From an uncultured Sterolibacterium sp. (lineage in GTDB: Bacteria; Pseudomonadota; Gammaproteobacteria; Burkholderiales; Rhodocyclaceae): 64,000 bases of DNA. The stretch spans positions 1 through 64,000 of the forward strand of contig CAIYYX010000099.1 of assembly GCA_903930535.1 (NCBI GenBank), given 5' to 3'. The number at the start of each line of letters is the position of its first letter. Within the stretch, counting starts at the first letter, position 1. This document shows positions 32,705-44,996 of the stretch, piece by piece. Position numbers and translations under genes: made by a program. The notes beneath the pieces were generated by a model that was not told the origin of the DNA, searched no databases, and saw only the letters and a program-made list of their open reading frames with translations.

Positions 32705-34207
32705 ATGAATGCAAGCACCAGCGCCGGAGTCCATCCGGTAGACGAAGTATTGCCGGCCGGCAAACTGACCGCCCTCGGGCTGCAGCATGTGTTGGTCATG
32801 TATGCCGGCGCCGTCGCCGTCCCCCTGATCATAGGCCGAGCCTTGAAGCTGTCGCCGGAGCAGGTGGCGATGCTGATTTCTGCCGACCTGTTCAGTTGCG
32901 GCGTCGTCACCCTGATCCAGGCGCTGGGTCTGACCCAGTGGTTCGGCATCCGCTTGCCGGTGATGATGGGCGCGACCTTCGTCGCCGTCGGTCCCATGGT
33001 CGCCATGGCCAATGCGAACCCGGGCATGGCCGGCGCTCAGGCGATCTTCGGCGCAGTCATCGGCGCAGGTGCGGTGTCCGTGTTGATTGCCCCGTTCGTC
33101 AGCCGCATGTTGCGTTTCTTTCCGCCCGTGGTCACCGGCACCGTGATTACCGTCATCGGCATCTCTCTGATGCGCGTCGGCATCAACTGGATATTCGGAA
33201 ACCCCTTCGGCCCGACGGCACCTTCCATCGTCAACCCCGAACACGCGCAGTGGCTGAAAGACATCGGCTCAGCGGCGGCGGCGGCAGGATCGGCTCTTCC
33301 CGCCGTGCCAAAAGGTTTGGCACTCGTACCTTCCGTGACCAACCCCGCTTATGCGCCGCTATTCAATATCGGCATGTCGGCCTTCGTTCTCGTCACCATT
33401 CTCCTCATCACCCGCTATGCCAAGGGATTCATCGCCAACATCGCCGTGCTCCTGGGAATCGTCGCCGGTTCGCTGGTCGCCGCGATGATGGGCGTGATGA
33501 ATTTCGACAAGATAGGCAAGGCGGAATGGTTCCAGTTCGTCGTGCCCTTCCAGTTCGGAATCCCGACCTTCGACCCCATTCTTATCCTCACCATGGTCCT
33601 GGTGATGATTGTGGTGATGGTCGAATCCACCGGCATGTTTCTCGCGCTGGGCGACATGACCGGCCGCAAGGTGTCCCAGCCCGACCTCGCCCGCGGCTTG
33701 CGCGTCGATGGCTTGGGCACGCTGATCGGCGGCATCTTCAACACCTTCCCCTACACGAGCTTTTCGCAGAACGTCGGCCTGGTCGGGGTGACCGGCGTCA
33801 AGAGCCGCTTCGTCTGCGTCGCGGCCGGCGTCATCCTGCTCGTCTTGGGCCTGCTTCCAAAACTCTCGGCGCTGGCCGAAGCGGTGCCGGCTTTTGTCCT
33901 GGGCGGCGCAGGCCTGGTGATGTTCGGCATGGTGGCCGCGACAGGCATCCGCATCCTCTCCGGTGTTGATTATGCGAACAACCGCAACAACCTCTTCGTG
34001 GTTGCCATCTCGATCGGCTTCGGCATGATTCCGCTGGTCGCGCCGAACTTCAAGCAGTGGCTGCCGCACGGTCTGCATCCCCTGATCGAGAGCGGCATCC
34101 TTCTGGCGTCTCTCTCTGCCGTGCTGCTCAATGTCTTCTACAATGGCGTGAAGTCGGATGCCGATGCCGCCAGTGAAGCAGCGGCCAGCACGCACGGCGC
34201 GGAATAG
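32705..34207 (+). CDS. NCS2-family purine (urate/xanthine) permease
   Basis: Inner-membrane nucleobase:cation symporter of 500 residues with about 12-14 membrane segments. NCS2 motifs are seen: QHVLVMYAGAVAVPLIIG at the start, GIRLPVMMGATFVAVGPM, and the family signature region VESTGMFLALGDMTGR near residue 305, which carries the substrate-binding Glu, followed by FNTFPYTSFSQNVGLVGVTG with the second conserved polar site. Urate (UacT/YgfU) or xanthine is the likely substrate, given that all the following enzymes degrade urate. Strong AAGGAGAA site. It is co-transcribed with gntR, puuE and uraD. Confidence 0.9.
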   Translation: MNASTSAGVHPVDEVLPAGKLTALGLQHVLVMYAGAVAVPLIIGRALKLSPEQVAMLISADLFSCGVVTLIQALGLTQWFGIRLPVMMGATFVAVGPMVAMANANPGMAGAQAIFGAVIGAGAVSVLIAPFVSRMLRFFPPVVTGTVITVIGISLMRVGINWIFGNPFGPTAPSIVNPEHAQWLKDIGSAAAAAGSALPAVPKGLALVPSVTNPAYAPLFNIGMSAFVLVTILLITRYAKGFIANIAVLLGIVAGSLVAAMMGVMNFDKIGKAEWFQFVVPFQFGIPTFDPILILTMVLVMIVVMVESTGMFLALGDMTGRKVSQPDLARGLRVDGLGTLIGGIFNTFPYTSFSQNVGLVGVTGVKSRFVCVAAGVILLVLGLLPKLSALAEAVPAFVLGGAGLVMFGMVAATGIRILSGVDYANNRNNLFVVAISIGFGMIPLVAPNFKQWLPHGLHPLIESGILLASLSAVLLNVFYNGVKSDADAASEAAASTHGAE

Positions 34208-34210
34208 CGC

Positions 34211-35152
34211 ATGACTTTAGCCTACCCTCGCGACCTGGTCGGCTACGGTCGCGAGGTTCCCCATGCCAACTGGCCCGGGGCTGCACGCATCGCCGTGCAG
34301 TTCGTCCTCAACTATGAGGAGGGTAGCGAGAACTGCGTGCTCCACGGCGACAAGGCCTCCGAGCAGTTCCTATCGGAAATCATCGGTGCCGCCGCCTACG
34401 AGGGGCGGCACCTGTCGATGGAGTCTATTTACGAATACGGCTCACGCGCCGGCGTCTGGCGCATCCTGCGCGAATTCGAAAAAAGGGGACTGCCGCTGAC
34501 GATTTTCGGCGTGTCAATGGCGCTCGCGCGCAATCCGGAAGTCACTGCCGCCTTCGTCGATCTGGGCCATGAGATCGCCTGTCACGGCTGGCGCTGGATT
34601 CATTATCAGAATCTCGACGAGGCCACTGAGCGCGAGCACATGAAAACCGGCATCGAAATCATCCGCGAAATGACCGGCAGCACTCCTCTGGGCTGGTACA
34701 CCGGCCGCGATTCACCCAACACGCGCAAACTTCTGGTCGAGCATGGCGGCTTTGCCTACGACTCTGACTATTATGGCGACGACATTCCCTTATGGACAGA
34801 AGTGGAAACTGATTCCGGCGAGAAGAAACCGCATCTCATCGTGCCCTACAGCCTGGACTCCAACGACATGCGCTTTTCGACTGCGCAGGGCTTCAATAGC
34901 GGCGAGCAGTTCTTCCAGTACCTCAAGGACAGCTTCGACGTCTTGTACGACGAAGGAGATCCGCAAGGGCTAGACCGACCGAAGATGCTTAGCATAGGCA
35001 TGCACTGTCGCCTGCTCGGACGCCCAGGCCGCTTCCGCGCATTGCAGCGCTTCCTCGATCATATTCAGGCGCATGACAAAGTCTGGATTTGCCGCCGCAT
35101 CGATATCGCCGAGCATTGGACGCAGAACCACCCTTTTTCGAGGAGTCCATGA
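34211..35152 (+). CDS. puuE: Allantoinase PuuE (polysaccharide-deacetylase fold)
   Basis: Metal-independent allantoinase of 313 residues that opens allantoin to allantoate, unrelated to the amidohydrolase AllB. The family opening YPRDLVGYGREVPHANWPG is present. The deacetylase-type core shows VQFVLNYEEGSE, ESIYEYGSRAGVWRILREFE, IACHGWRWIHYQNLDEATER and GWYTGRDSPNTRKLLVEHGG. It starts 3 bp after the permease stop, and its TGA overlaps the uraD ATG (ATGA). Position and motifs make the call firm. Confidence 0.93.
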   Translation: MTLAYPRDLVGYGREVPHANWPGAARIAVQFVLNYEEGSENCVLHGDKASEQFLSEIIGAAAYEGRHLSMESIYEYGSRAGVWRILREFEKRGLPLTIFGVSMALARNPEVTAAFVDLGHEIACHGWRWIHYQNLDEATEREHMKTGIEIIREMTGSTPLGWYTGRDSPNTRKLLVEHGGFAYDSDYYGDDIPLWTEVETDSGEKKPHLIVPYSLDSNDMRFSTAQGFNSGEQFFQYLKDSFDVLYDEGDPQGLDRPKMLSIGMHCRLLGRPGRFRALQRFLDHIQAHDKVWICRRIDIAEHWTQNHPFSRSP

Positions 35153-35667
35153 AAAGCAACATCACGCTGAAGGAGTTGAATGCCGCCGCTGCGCCAGTAT
35201 TCACAGAGATACTCGGCGGCATCTTCGAGCACTCTCCGTATATTGCAGAACGCGCGGCCGAAAAGCGGCCCTTTGCCTCCGGCGCCGCTCTCCATGCGGC
35301 CATGGTGGCAGAGATCGAAGCAGCAGGAGTAGATGCGCAATTGCAGTTGATCTTGTCCCACCCGGAGCTTGCCGGCAAAGCGGCCATCCGTGGCGAACTG
35401 ACTGAAGAGTCGTCGCGCGAGCAAAGTGGCGTTGGCCTGGATCGATGCAGCCCGGAGGAGTTCGTCAGACTGCAAAACCTGAATACCCGATACAAGAAGC
35501 AATTCGGCTTTCCATTCATAGTCGCCGTTCGCGGCCACACCCGACAAAGCATCATCGCGCTTTTCCAGCAAAGGCTAGAAAACGACCGGGAAACGGAACT
35601 GCGCGAATGTCTGCGGCAGGTCTATAGAATCGGGCAGCTCAGGCTCGAGGAGCTCTTGGCGAGCTGA
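35149..35667 (+). CDS. uraD: OHCU decarboxylase UraD
   Basis: Cofactor-free 2-oxo-4-hydroxy-4-carboxy-5-ureidoimidazoline decarboxylase, 172 residues, producing S-allantoin. The catalytic His is expected in the PYIAERA/RPFASGAALHAAM region; the family signatures LILSHPELAGKAA and FGFPFIVAVRGHTRQSII, and the ERLENDxExE-like LENDRETEL are all visible. The start is the ATG inside the puuE stop; an upstream in-frame start would lie within puuE. It is the last gene of the rightward purine unit. With UraH it makes the three-step oxidation of urate to S-allantoin complete. Confidence 0.93.
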   Translation: MKSNITLKELNAAAAPVFTEILGGIFEHSPYIAERAAEKRPFASGAALHAAMVAEIEAAGVDAQLQLILSHPELAGKAAIRGELTEESSREQSGVGLDRCSPEEFVRLQNLNTRYKKQFGFPFIVAVRGHTRQSIIALFQQRLENDRETELRECLRQVYRIGQLRLEELLAS

Positions 35668-35731
35668 CCTGTTTCGTTTTCCGATTGCTGAAGACGAAGG
35701 GCTTCTCGACGAACATCAGCGGAATTGCCGA

Positions 35732-35869
35732 GGGAACCGCTGATCAACCACAACTTATCATTGCCACTGCCGCGGTTCTGTCATTGCAAGGCCTCCAGCG
35801 CCGTGACAGAAGAGAAGCGATCCCCACTGTTCTTGGCAGTGACGATTGGGTACTTGATCAGCTTTTTCC
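35732..35869 (+). repeat. Dispersed repeat with inverted ends, copy D
   Basis: Left end GGGAACCGCTGATCAACCAC; the right end read in reverse is GGAAAAAGCTGATCAAGTAC, so both ends carry GCTGATCAA and both continue into TCATTGCC or TCACTGCC. The inner part holds CTGTCATTGC and GTGACAGAAGAGAAGCGATCC. It lies between the convergent uraD and gyrB genes and is the longest copy. Confidence 0.7.
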
Positions 35870-35894
35870 TGGTTCTTGGTGGGGTCCTACACAC

Positions 35895-38339
<2,445 letters not shown>

Positions 38340-38351
38340 TTAAACCTGTGT

Positions 38352-39455
38352 TCAGATGCGCATCGGCATCACGACATACTTGAAACTCTCGTTGCCGGGC
38401 AGCGAAAGAAGTGCGCTGCTATTGGAATCGCCGAGGCGACACTCTACCTCTTCTGCCGCGACGTTATTGAGTACATCGAGGAGGTAATTGACATTGAAAC
38501 CGATGTCTATCGAATCACCCTGAAAGTCGATCTCGATCTCTTCCTGGGCTTCCTCGCGTTCAGTGTTGTTGCTGATTATTTTCAGGCTGCCGTTGGTGAA
38601 AACAAGGCGCACGCCCGGTGTTTTCTCGTTGGTCAGAATCTTCGCGCGCAGCAAGGATTGCAACAGTCCGGTGCGCGAGAGTTTGATCAGGTTGGCATGA
38701 CCCTGGGGAATGACGCGCTCGTAATCCGGAAACTTGCCGTCTATCAGTTTGGAGATGAATTCGATCGCGCCGAAACGGAACAGCGCCTGCGTCGGCGATA
38801 AAACGATTTCCAGAGCATCGTCGTTATCCGACAGTTGGCGCGAGAGTTCAAGCACAGTCTTTCGCGGCAAAATCACCTCAATGGGCTGTTGCTGCTCGCC
38901 CAGGGTCTCAGAGGCATAGGCTAAACGATGGCCGTCGGTTGCAACCATCCTCATTTCATTGCCCTTGACCACCAGCAGCAAGCCGTTGAGGTAATAACGG
39001 ATGTCCTGCTGTGCCATGGCGTATTGCACCAGGGCGAGCAAGCGCTTGAACTGCTTTTGGGTGACATTAAGGCGTGTCTGGCCTGCTTCGGCCTGCGCCA
39101 TGCGCGGGAAATCTTCGGCAGGCAAGGTCTGCAGGTTGAAACGGCTCCTGCCCGCCTTTAGCTGCAGACGCTTGTCCTCAAAGCTCAGGTTAACCTCGGC
39201 ATCTTCCGGCAGCGAGCGCAGGATATCCTGCAACTTTCTTGCACCAACCGTCAGCGCTGCCGTGTCGCTACCCGTGGTGGCAGCTCCGGTCTTGATCTGG
39301 ATCTCGATATCGGTGGCCAGCAGCGTCAGCCTGTCGCCCTGCTTCTCCATCAGAACGTTTGAGAGGATAGGCAAGGTGTGGCGTTTCTCGACAATTCCGC
39401 AGACCGATTGCAACGGTTCGAGAATTTGGTTACGGGGGCCTTTAAATAAAAGCAT
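38352..39455 (-). CDS. dnaN: DNA polymerase III beta sliding clamp
   Basis: Ring-forming processivity factor of 367 residues, a homodimer of three-domain subunits. Opening LQSVCGIVEKRHTLPILSNV, the inter-domain EDFPRMAQAEAG, and the C-terminal FKYVVMPMRI (MPMRL-type tail that lines the protein-binding pocket) are all seen. A strong AGGAGG (39463-39468, reverse) precedes ATG. It lies 206 bp after dnaA and 27 bp before gyrB. The dnaA-dnaN gap contains DnaA boxes, so dnaN may have its own DnaA-sensitive promoter. Confidence 0.97.
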   Translation of the reverse strand: MLLFKGPRNQILEPLQSVCGIVEKRHTLPILSNVLMEKQGDRLTLLATDIEIQIKTGAATTGSDTAALTVGARKLQDILRSLPEDAEVNLSFEDKRLQLKAGRSRFNLQTLPAEDFPRMAQAEAGQTRLNVTQKQFKRLLALVQYAMAQQDIRYYLNGLLLVVKGNEMRMVATDGHRLAYASETLGEQQQPIEVILPRKTVLELSRQLSDNDDALEIVLSPTQALFRFGAIEFISKLIDGKFPDYERVIPQGHANLIKLSRTGLLQSLLRAKILTNEKTPGVRLVFTNGSLKIISNNTEREEAQEEIEIDFQGDSIDIGFNVNYLLDVLNNVAAEEVECRLGDSNSSALLSLPGNESFKYVVMPMRI

Positions 39456-39493
39456 ATTTAAACCTCCTAATAATAATAAGCAAAGGCTCGAAC

Positions 39494-39502
39494 TGTGGAT
39501 AA
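39494..39502 (-). promoter_or_regulatory. DnaA box (perfect), dnaA-dnaN gap
   Basis: TGTGGATAA is the exact reverse complement of the consensus box TTATCCACA. It lies 40 bp upstream of the dnaN start in an AT-rich segment. Confidence 0.65.
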
Positions 39503-39617
39503 CACTAATAAATTATTTAATTTCACGGAGTTGCTCATTGTATAAGGCTCTGGACAAGCCACCGCAATGCCTGGGGACGAATGTGCGCAGTTTCTTGAGA
39601 AAACACTATTCAGGCAC

Positions 39618-39626
39618 TTACCCACA
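39618..39626 (+). promoter_or_regulatory. DnaA box (one mismatch), dnaA-dnaN gap
   Basis: TTACCCACA differs from TTATCCACA at one position. It sits between the dnaA stop and the perfect box nearer dnaN. Confidence 0.45.
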
Positions 39627-39661
39627 ATCCACCCCAAGCTTTTCCCGTGGTTATTCATCCC

Positions 39662-41020
39662 TCATCCTCTGAGGGTTTGCATCAGCACATGTACGTCATT
39701 GTTGAGCTGCGCATCCTTGCTGCGCAGGTCGGCTATAGTGCGGCAGGCGTGCAATACCGTGGTGTGGTCGCGGCCACCGAAAGCCTCGCCTATCTCTGGC
39801 AGGCTGTGGTGGGTCAGATCGCGCGCCAGCGACATGGCAACCTGGCGCGGTCTTGCGATGGCGCGGGTGCGCTTCTGCGAATACATCTCGGCCACCTTGA
39901 TCTTGAAATAGTCGGCTACGGTCTTCTGAATCAACTCCAGGGTGAGTTGGCGGTTGTTCGCACCAAAAATATCTTTCAATGCTTCCTTCGCCATTTCCAT
40001 GCCGATGTCGCGGCCATGAAAGCGGGCAAAAGCAATCACCTTGTTGAGAGCGCCTTCCAGTTCGCGCACGTTGGAGCGCAGATTCTTGGCAATGAGAAAG
40101 GCGACGTCATCTCCCAATGCGATTTTCGATGCTTCGGCTTTTTTCTTCAGGATGGCGACGCGCATTTCCTGCTCGGGCGGCTCTATCTGTACCGTCAAAC
40201 CCCAGTCGAAGCGAGATATCAGCCTTTCCTCGAGACCACTGATATCCTTTGGATAGGTGTCACAGGTGATGACGATTTGCTTCTTGGCTTCGACCAGCGC
40301 ATTGAAGGCGTAGAAAAATTCTTCCTGGGTGCGCGCCTTGTTGATGAAAAACTGGATGTCATCAACCAGGAGCAGGTCAAGCGAGCGGTAGTAGCGCTTG
40401 AAGACGTCGAAGGATTTCTGCTGGTACGCACGCACCACATCGGAAACATAATCCTCGGCATGAACGTAACGGATGACGAGGTTTGGGTTGTTGCGCCACA
40501 CCTCGTTGCCCAAGGCGTGGATCAAGTGGGTTTTACCCAGGCCGACGCCGCCATAGACGAAAAGCGGGTTGTAGGAGGTGCCGGGATTTAGCGCTACCTG
40601 CTGTGCGGCGGCGCGGGCGAGATCGTTGGCGCGGCCGGTGACCAAGGTGTCGAAGGTAAATTCCGGATTGAGTCTGGACTTTTCGTAGGGATTCTCAGAG
40701 TGCCGCGGCGCACTTTTTGCTGGGACCTGTGGTGCAGCGTGGGTAATGTCGGCGGCGCGTGGCGCCTCGATGACATTTTCCCCCAAGCCCAGGCTGATGG
40801 TGACGGGTTCCGGGAAAAACTGGCGGCTTATGTTCTCTATCTGTTCCAGGTAGCGCTCGCGCACCCATTGCAGCACAAAGCGGTTGGGCGCTATGAGGCG
40901 CAGACGACAGGGCGTCTCCGCGTCGTTTTCCAGGCGCAGGGTTTTGATCCATGTATTGTACTGCTGTGCAGGCAGTTCCTTTTCGAACCGGCTCAGGCAG
41001 GTAGACCAGAATTCGCTCAT
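39662..41020 (-). CDS. dnaA: Chromosomal replication initiator DnaA
   Basis: Initiator ATPase of about 452 residues. Domain I is [20 protein letters not shown]; a variable linker follows; domain III holds Walker [19 protein letters not shown], Walker [10 protein letters not shown] and the arginine-finger region [11 protein letters not shown]; domain IV ends with the DNA-binding signature [12 protein letters not shown] and [14 protein letters not shown]. The ATG MSEFW was chosen over a GTG two codons earlier. The gene diverges from rpmH across a gap of about 210 bp with a perfect DnaA box and an AT-rich stretch, a usual site for the origin or for dnaA autoregulation. Confidence 0.97.
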   Translation of the reverse strand: MSEFWSTCLSRFEKELPAQQYNTWIKTLRLENDAETPCRLRLIAPNRFVLQWVRERYLEQIENISRQFFPEPVTISLGLGENVIEAPRAADITHAAPQVPAKSAPRHSENPYEKSRLNPEFTFDTLVTGRANDLARAAAQQVALNPGTSYNPLFVYGGVGLGKTHLIHALGNEVWRNNPNLVIRYVHAEDYVSDVVRAYQQKSFDVFKRYYRSLDLLLVDDIQFFINKARTQEEFFYAFNALVEAKKQIVITCDTYPKDISGLEERLISRFDWGLTVQIEPPEQEMRVAILKKKAEASKIALGDDVAFLIAKNLRSNVRELEGALNKVIAFARFHGRDIGMEMAKEALKDIFGANNRQLTLELIQKTVADYFKIKVAEMYSQKRTRAIARPRQVAMSLARDLTHHSLPEIGEAFGGRDHTTVLHACRTIADLRSKDAQLNNDVHVLMQTLRG

Positions 41021-41146
41021 CGTCACGCGGAAACCTGATTTTATTCAGGTAATTGATTTATTTGTAGTATTTTCCGTTTTGTGGGGTGGCTGATACAGCC
41101 TTCACCCCGGTTATGGGCTGGCACATTCTAGCGGGTTTGATGGGAG

Positions 41147-41155
41147 TTATCCACA
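41147..41155 (+). promoter_or_regulatory. DnaA box (perfect), dnaA-rpmH gap
   Basis: Exact TTATCCACA within GGGAGTTATCCACAGGC, between the divergent dnaA and rpmH genes. An AT-rich tract and a small hairpin (CCTGA/TCAGG at 41032-41047) lie on the dnaA side. Confidence 0.65.
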
Positions 41156-41175
41156 GGCCTATCGAAAAATACATC

Positions 41176-41204
41176 TTGACACAGAGGGCCTTAAACGATG
41201 TAAT
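41176..41204 (+). promoter_or_regulatory. Sigma-70 promoter of rpmH-rnpA
   Basis: TTGACA, a 17-bp spacer and TGTAAT (five of six bases of TATAAT) end 29 bp before the rpmH ATG. It is the clearest housekeeping promoter in the window, fitting a highly expressed ribosomal gene. Confidence 0.75.
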
Positions 41205-41233
41205 CACGGGTTCTCTTTTCGAGGAATATTCCC

Positions 41234-41368
41234 ATGAAACGCACTTATCAGCCTTCGGTCGTGCGCCGTAAGCGTACCCACGGCTTTCTCGTGCGCATGC
41301 GTACGCGTGGCGGCCGTGCCGTAATTCGCGCCCGTCGCGCCAAGGGTCGTACCCGTCTGGCCGTCTGA
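41234..41368 (+). CDS. rpmH: 50S ribosomal protein L34
   Basis: A 44-residue, very basic ribosomal protein of the large subunit. Translation reads [20 protein letters not shown], then [20 protein letters not shown] and ends LAV; this is the invariant L34 pattern. A strong sigma-70 promoter lies just upstream and a GAGGAA site before the ATG. It heads the conserved rpmH-rnpA-yidD-yidC-mnmE unit and diverges from dnaA. Confidence 0.98.
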   Translation: MKRTYQPSVVRRKRTHGFLVRMRTRGGRAVIRARRAKGRTRLAV

Positions 41369-41379
41369 CGTTGTAACGG

Positions 41380-41748
41380 GTGGTGGCGGGCGCTCCGGAC
41401 TTCAGGTTCTGCAACGGGTACAGGCTGCACGAGGCGGATGAATTCTCCGCCGTTTTCGCCTCCCGCCGTGTTTTGCGCGGCAACCGCTTCGATCTGCATT
41501 ACAGCACCGGGAGCGATTCCGGTGCTCGTCTTGGCTTGATCATCGCCAAGAAACTGGCCCGCCGTGCCGTTCACCGCAATTTGCTGAAGCGTCTCGCCCG
41601 CGAGGTTTTTCGCCAAGCTCGCCCGACACTGCCAAAATATGATCTGGTGTTGCGTCTGGCACGAGCGCCCGGGGAGAGTCTGGGCGCTGAGTCGCGTTTT
41701 GCCTGGCGTAGCGATGTCGAGCAGTTGTTGGCCAGGTTACCAAGATAA
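41380..41748 (+). CDS. rnpA: Ribonuclease P protein component
   Basis: Protein subunit of RNase P, 122 residues, which helps the catalytic RNA trim tRNA 5' ends. Family marks are the opening [18 protein letters not shown], the Arg-rich motif region [25 protein letters not shown] (described here by its ends LGLIIAKK and KRLARE), and [12 protein letters not shown]. Start is GTG 11 bp after rpmH; a second GTG follows immediately, so the exact start is uncertain by one codon. Confidence 0.95.
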   Translation: MVAGAPDFRFCNGYRLHEADEFSAVFASRRVLRGNRFDLHYSTGSDSGARLGLIIAKKLARRAVHRNLLKRLAREVFRQARPTLPKYDLVLRLARAPGESLGAESRFAWRSDVEQLLARLPR

Positions 41749-41753
41749 GCGCG

Positions 41754-41963
41754 ATGAAAATGCTATTCACCGCACTCATCCGCTTCTATCAGTACTTCAT
41801 CAGTCCGCTGCTGGGAAGCCGTTGCCGCTTTTATCCGAGTTGCTCGGATTATGCCATCGAGGCGCTGGATAGGCATGGCGCCCTGCATGGAACCTGGCTG
41901 GCAGTGCGGCGCCTGTGCCGCTGTCACCCTTGGCATCCGGGTGGGTTTGATCCGCTGCCTTGA
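41754..41963 (+). CDS. yidD: Membrane protein insertion efficiency factor YidD
   Basis: A 69-residue membrane-associated protein that aids YidC-dependent insertion. The family pattern is complete: [32 protein letters not shown], and the Cys-His stretch [18 protein letters not shown]. It starts 5 bp after rnpA and lies in the usual order before yidC. Confidence 0.96.
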   Translation: MKMLFTALIRFYQYFISPLLGSRCRFYPSCSDYAIEALDRHGALHGTWLAVRRLCRCHPWHPGGFDPLP

Positions 41964-42007
41964 GCCTTTAACTTTATCTGCTGGCCTCCTGAATCGAGAG
42001 ATTGTCG

Positions 42008-43663
42008 ATGCAAAATCAACGTTTGATCCTACTGCTGGTGTTCTCGTTTTCTCTGGTCATGCTCTGGGAGGCCTGGCAGAAGCAGAATCAGCCCAAGCCA
42101 ATACCTGCGGTAGCCACGCAGAGCGCTCAGGGCGCCGCCGGTTCTGCCGCCATTCCGACGCCGAGTTCGACCGCGCCGCCGACCGTTGCCACCGCCTTGC
42201 CTGCTGCTGCCGCGCCGCAGATTGGCGCGACAACGTCCGTCAAAGCGAAGGTCAAGACCGACCTGTTCAACGCGGAAATTTCCGCCGAGGGAGGCAACCT
42301 GGTTCGGCTCGAACTCACCAAACACCACGCCACCGGAGACGTGAGCAAAAGCTTCGTCCTCTTCGACAACGGCGAGAAGCATATCTACGAGGCGCAAAGC
42401 GGCCTGATCGGCGTGGGCCTGCCCAGCCACAAAACCCTGTATGAACTCGCCGCCAGAGACTATCAGCTCAAGGATGGCCAGGAGGCACTGGAAGTTCGTC
42501 TGGTCGCCCCGGCAGCAAATGGGATTCAGGTAGCGAAGATTTACACCTTCCACCGCGCGAGCTACCTCATCGACATCGGCTACGAGATTGTCAATGGAGG
42601 CCCGGCGCCGATCAACTCTTCCGCCTATTTCCAGACGGTCCGCGATGGCAAATCGCCCGACGACGACCCCAACATGGTCAGCACCTTCACCGGCCCTGCC
42701 GTTTATACGGAACAGGAAAAGTTTCAGAAGCTGGATTTTGAAGACATTGCCAAGGGCAAGGGCAAGCACGCGCAGAAGGCCGACAATGGCTGGATTGCCG
42801 TGGTCCAGCACTACTTCGTCTCGGCCTGGCTGCCGCAGGGCAAGGTCGAGCGCGAGTTCTTCACGCGCAAACTGGCCGACAATCTCTATGGCATCGGCGT
42901 GATCGTGCCGGTGGCCGCGATTGCCCCCGGCGCCAGCGGCAAGATGACGGCGCAGCTCTATGCCGGCCCGCAGGAACAGGAGAATCTGGCCAAGATCGCG
43001 CCGGGGCTGAATCTGGTCGTGGATTATGGTTGGCTGACCGTGGTCGCAGCACCGCTGTTCTGGGTGCTTGAGTTGATCCACCACTGGGTCGGCAATTGGG
43101 GCTGGGCCATCATCGGTCTCACCGTCCTGCTTAAGCTGATTTTCTTTCCCCTGTCGGCCGCCAGCTACAGGTCGATGGCGAAAATGAAACTGGTGACGCC
43201 CAAGCTGGCGAAGTTGAAGGAGCAGTACGGCGATGACCGCGCCCGCCTCAACCAGGAAATGATGGAGATGTACAAGCGCGAGAAAATCAATCCGCTTGGT
43301 GGCTGCCTGCCCATCGTCGTTCAGATTCCCGTCTTCATCGCCCTCTACTGGGTTCTGCTTGGCACCGTCGAGATGCGCTACGCGCCTTGGCTGGGCTGGA
43401 TCCAGGATCTCTCGGCGAAGGATCCGTATTTCATCCTGCCCTTGATCATGGGTGCGACCATGCTGGTGCAGACCCGGCTCAATCCGACGCCGCCGGACCC
43501 GATCCAGGCCAAGGTGATGATGTTCATGCCCATTGTGTTTACCGGCATGTTCCTGTTTTCGCCTTCCGGTCTGGTGCTCTACTGGACGGTCAATAACCTG
43601 CTGTCGATCGCGCAGCAATGGCAGATTACGCGGCTCATCGAGGGTGGAAAGAAAGCCGCCTAG
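42008..43663 (+). CDS. yidC: Membrane protein insertase YidC
   Basis: Inner-membrane insertase of 551 residues. A first membrane segment ([18 protein letters not shown]) is followed by a low-complexity Ala/Pro/Thr linker, the large periplasmic beta domain (about residues 75-330), and five C-terminal membrane segments. The core opens with [20 protein letters not shown] and has the [18 protein letters not shown] coiled cytoplasmic loop and [20 protein letters not shown]. The ATG (MQNQR) is preferred to a TTG two codons before. Its last 20 bases overlap the likely mnmE start. Confidence 0.96.
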   Translation: MQNQRLILLLVFSFSLVMLWEAWQKQNQPKPIPAVATQSAQGAAGSAAIPTPSSTAPPTVATALPAAAAPQIGATTSVKAKVKTDLFNAEISAEGGNLVRLELTKHHATGDVSKSFVLFDNGEKHIYEAQSGLIGVGLPSHKTLYELAARDYQLKDGQEALEVRLVAPAANGIQVAKIYTFHRASYLIDIGYEIVNGGPAPINSSAYFQTVRDGKSPDDDPNMVSTFTGPAVYTEQEKFQKLDFEDIAKGKGKHAQKADNGWIAVVQHYFVSAWLPQGKVEREFFTRKLADNLYGIGVIVPVAAIAPGASGKMTAQLYAGPQEQENLAKIAPGLNLVVDYGWLTVVAAPLFWVLELIHHWVGNWGWAIIGLTVLLKLIFFPLSAASYRSMAKMKLVTPKLAKLKEQYGDDRARLNQEMMEMYKREKINPLGGCLPIVVQIPVFIALYWVLLGTVEMRYAPWLGWIQDLSAKDPYFILPLIMGATMLVQTRLNPTPPDPIQAKVMMFMPIVFTGMFLFSPSGLVLYWTVNNLLSIAQQWQITRLIEGGKKAA

Positions 43664-44996
43664 CCGGGTCCGCGACACCATCGCCGCCGTCGCTACCGCA
43701 CCCGGGCGCGGTGGCATTGGTGTGGTGCGCCTCTCCGGCACCGATCTTCTCAGCTTGGCGGAGAAGATTAGCAGCAGCAAGCCGCAACCCCGCGTGGCTA
43801 CGCTCGCGAGATTCCGCGATTGCTCAGGCGTCACCCTCGACCAGGGAATCCTGCTCTACTTTCCGGCGCCCTATTCCTTCACCGGCGAAGATGTGCTGGA
43901 ACTCCAGGGACACGGCGGCCCGGTGGTTCTGCAACTCCTGCTCTCCCGCTGCCTTGAGCTTGGCGCGCGTCTTGCAGAGCCGGGCGAATTTACCCGCCGC
44001 GCATATCTCAACGACAAGCTCGATCTCGCACAGGCCGAGGCGGTTGCCGACCTGATTGAGGCATCTACGGCGCAGGCGGTTCGGGCTGCGCTGCGTTCGC
44101 TGTCCGGAGAGTTTTCTCAAGCCGTTCATGCCCTGGTCGAGCGCCTGATCGAATTGCGCATGTTGGTCGAAGCAACACTCGATTTTCCCGAAGAGGAGAT
44201 CGATGTCATCAAAGACGCCGCGCCGCGCCTGGAGAAACTGCAAGCGGATCTGGCGACGCTTCGCCTCCGCGCCAGGCAGGGCAGCCTGTTGCGCGGCGGC
44301 CTTCATGTAGTGCTTGCTGGTCCACCGAATGTCGGCAAGTCCTCACTCCTGAATCGCTTAGCCGGTGAGGATCGTGCCATCGTGACGGCCATCGCTGGCA
44401 CCACCCGCGATACTGTCAGGGAGACGATACAGATCGAGGGCATCCCCCTGCACATCATCGATACCGCCGGCCTGCGCGATACTGAGGATGCGCTCGAGAT
44501 GTTGGGCATAGAACGAACTTGGCGCGAGATCGAGCGTGCCGACGTCGTCCTGCAATTGGTCGATGCCGGTGCCGGCACCACTGCCGCGGATAGGGTGGTC
44601 GCCGCGCAATTGCCGGTGGCTGTTCCCCGTGTCATTGTTCATAACAAGTGTGACCTCGCCGGAATGCCCGCCGGAAGACGGATGGAGGATGGACACGTTC
44701 ACCTCATCCTGTCCGCCAAGACCGGCGTCGGCATCTCCCAGCTCCACGATGAACTGCTGCGCATCGCCGGTTGGTCTGGCCACGGTGAGGACGCAATCCT
44801 TGCCCGGGCGCGCCATCTCCAGGCGCTGGCTGCGACCGAGACACATCTCGCCCAGGCTGCCAGCGAGTTGCAGCGGCTCGAGCTTTGCGCCGAGGAATTG
44901 CGGCAGGCACAGGAAGCCCTGGCGGCGATCACCGGGGAATTCAGTGCCGACGATTTGCTCGGCGAGATATTTTCGCGTTTCTGCATAGGCAAGTGA
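43644..44996 (+). CDS. mnmE: tRNA modification GTPase MnmE
   Basis: GTPase of about 450 residues that, with MnmG, makes the cmnm5U wobble modification. The N-terminal folate domain opens [20 protein letters not shown]. The G domain (about residues 215-375) has [14 protein letters not shown], the [10 protein letters not shown]-like G2 loop as [21 protein letters not shown], and HNKCDLAG. The protein ends with the catalytic C-terminal FCIGK. No ATG fits; the GTG that overlaps the end of yidC by 20 bp gives the standard length. Its stop overlaps the TSUP start (TGATG). Confidence 0.93.
   Translation: MERKPPSRVRDTIAAVATAPGRGGIGVVRLSGTDLLSLAEKISSSKPQPRVATLARFRDCSGVTLDQGILLYFPAPYSFTGEDVLELQGHGGPVVLQLLLSRCLELGARLAEPGEFTRRAYLNDKLDLAQAEAVADLIEASTAQAVRAALRSLSGEFSQAVHALVERLIELRMLVEATLDFPEEEIDVIKDAAPRLEKLQADLATLRLRARQGSLLRGGLHVVLAGPPNVGKSSLLNRLAGEDRAIVTAIAGTTRDTVRETIQIEGIPLHIIDTAGLRDTEDALEMLGIERTWREIERADVVLQLVDAGAGTTAADRVVAAQLPVAVPRVIVHNKCDLAGMPAGRRMEDGHVHLILSAKTGVGISQLHDELLRIAGWSGHGEDAILARARHLQALAATETHLAQAASELQRLELCAEELRQAQEALAAITGEFSADDLLGEIFSRFCIGK

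Noticed and set aside
42029-43834. Leftward frame of 601 codons opposite yidC
   Set aside because: It mirrors yidC and the start of mnmE, is rich in His/Arg/Gln as antisense frames are, and matches no family.
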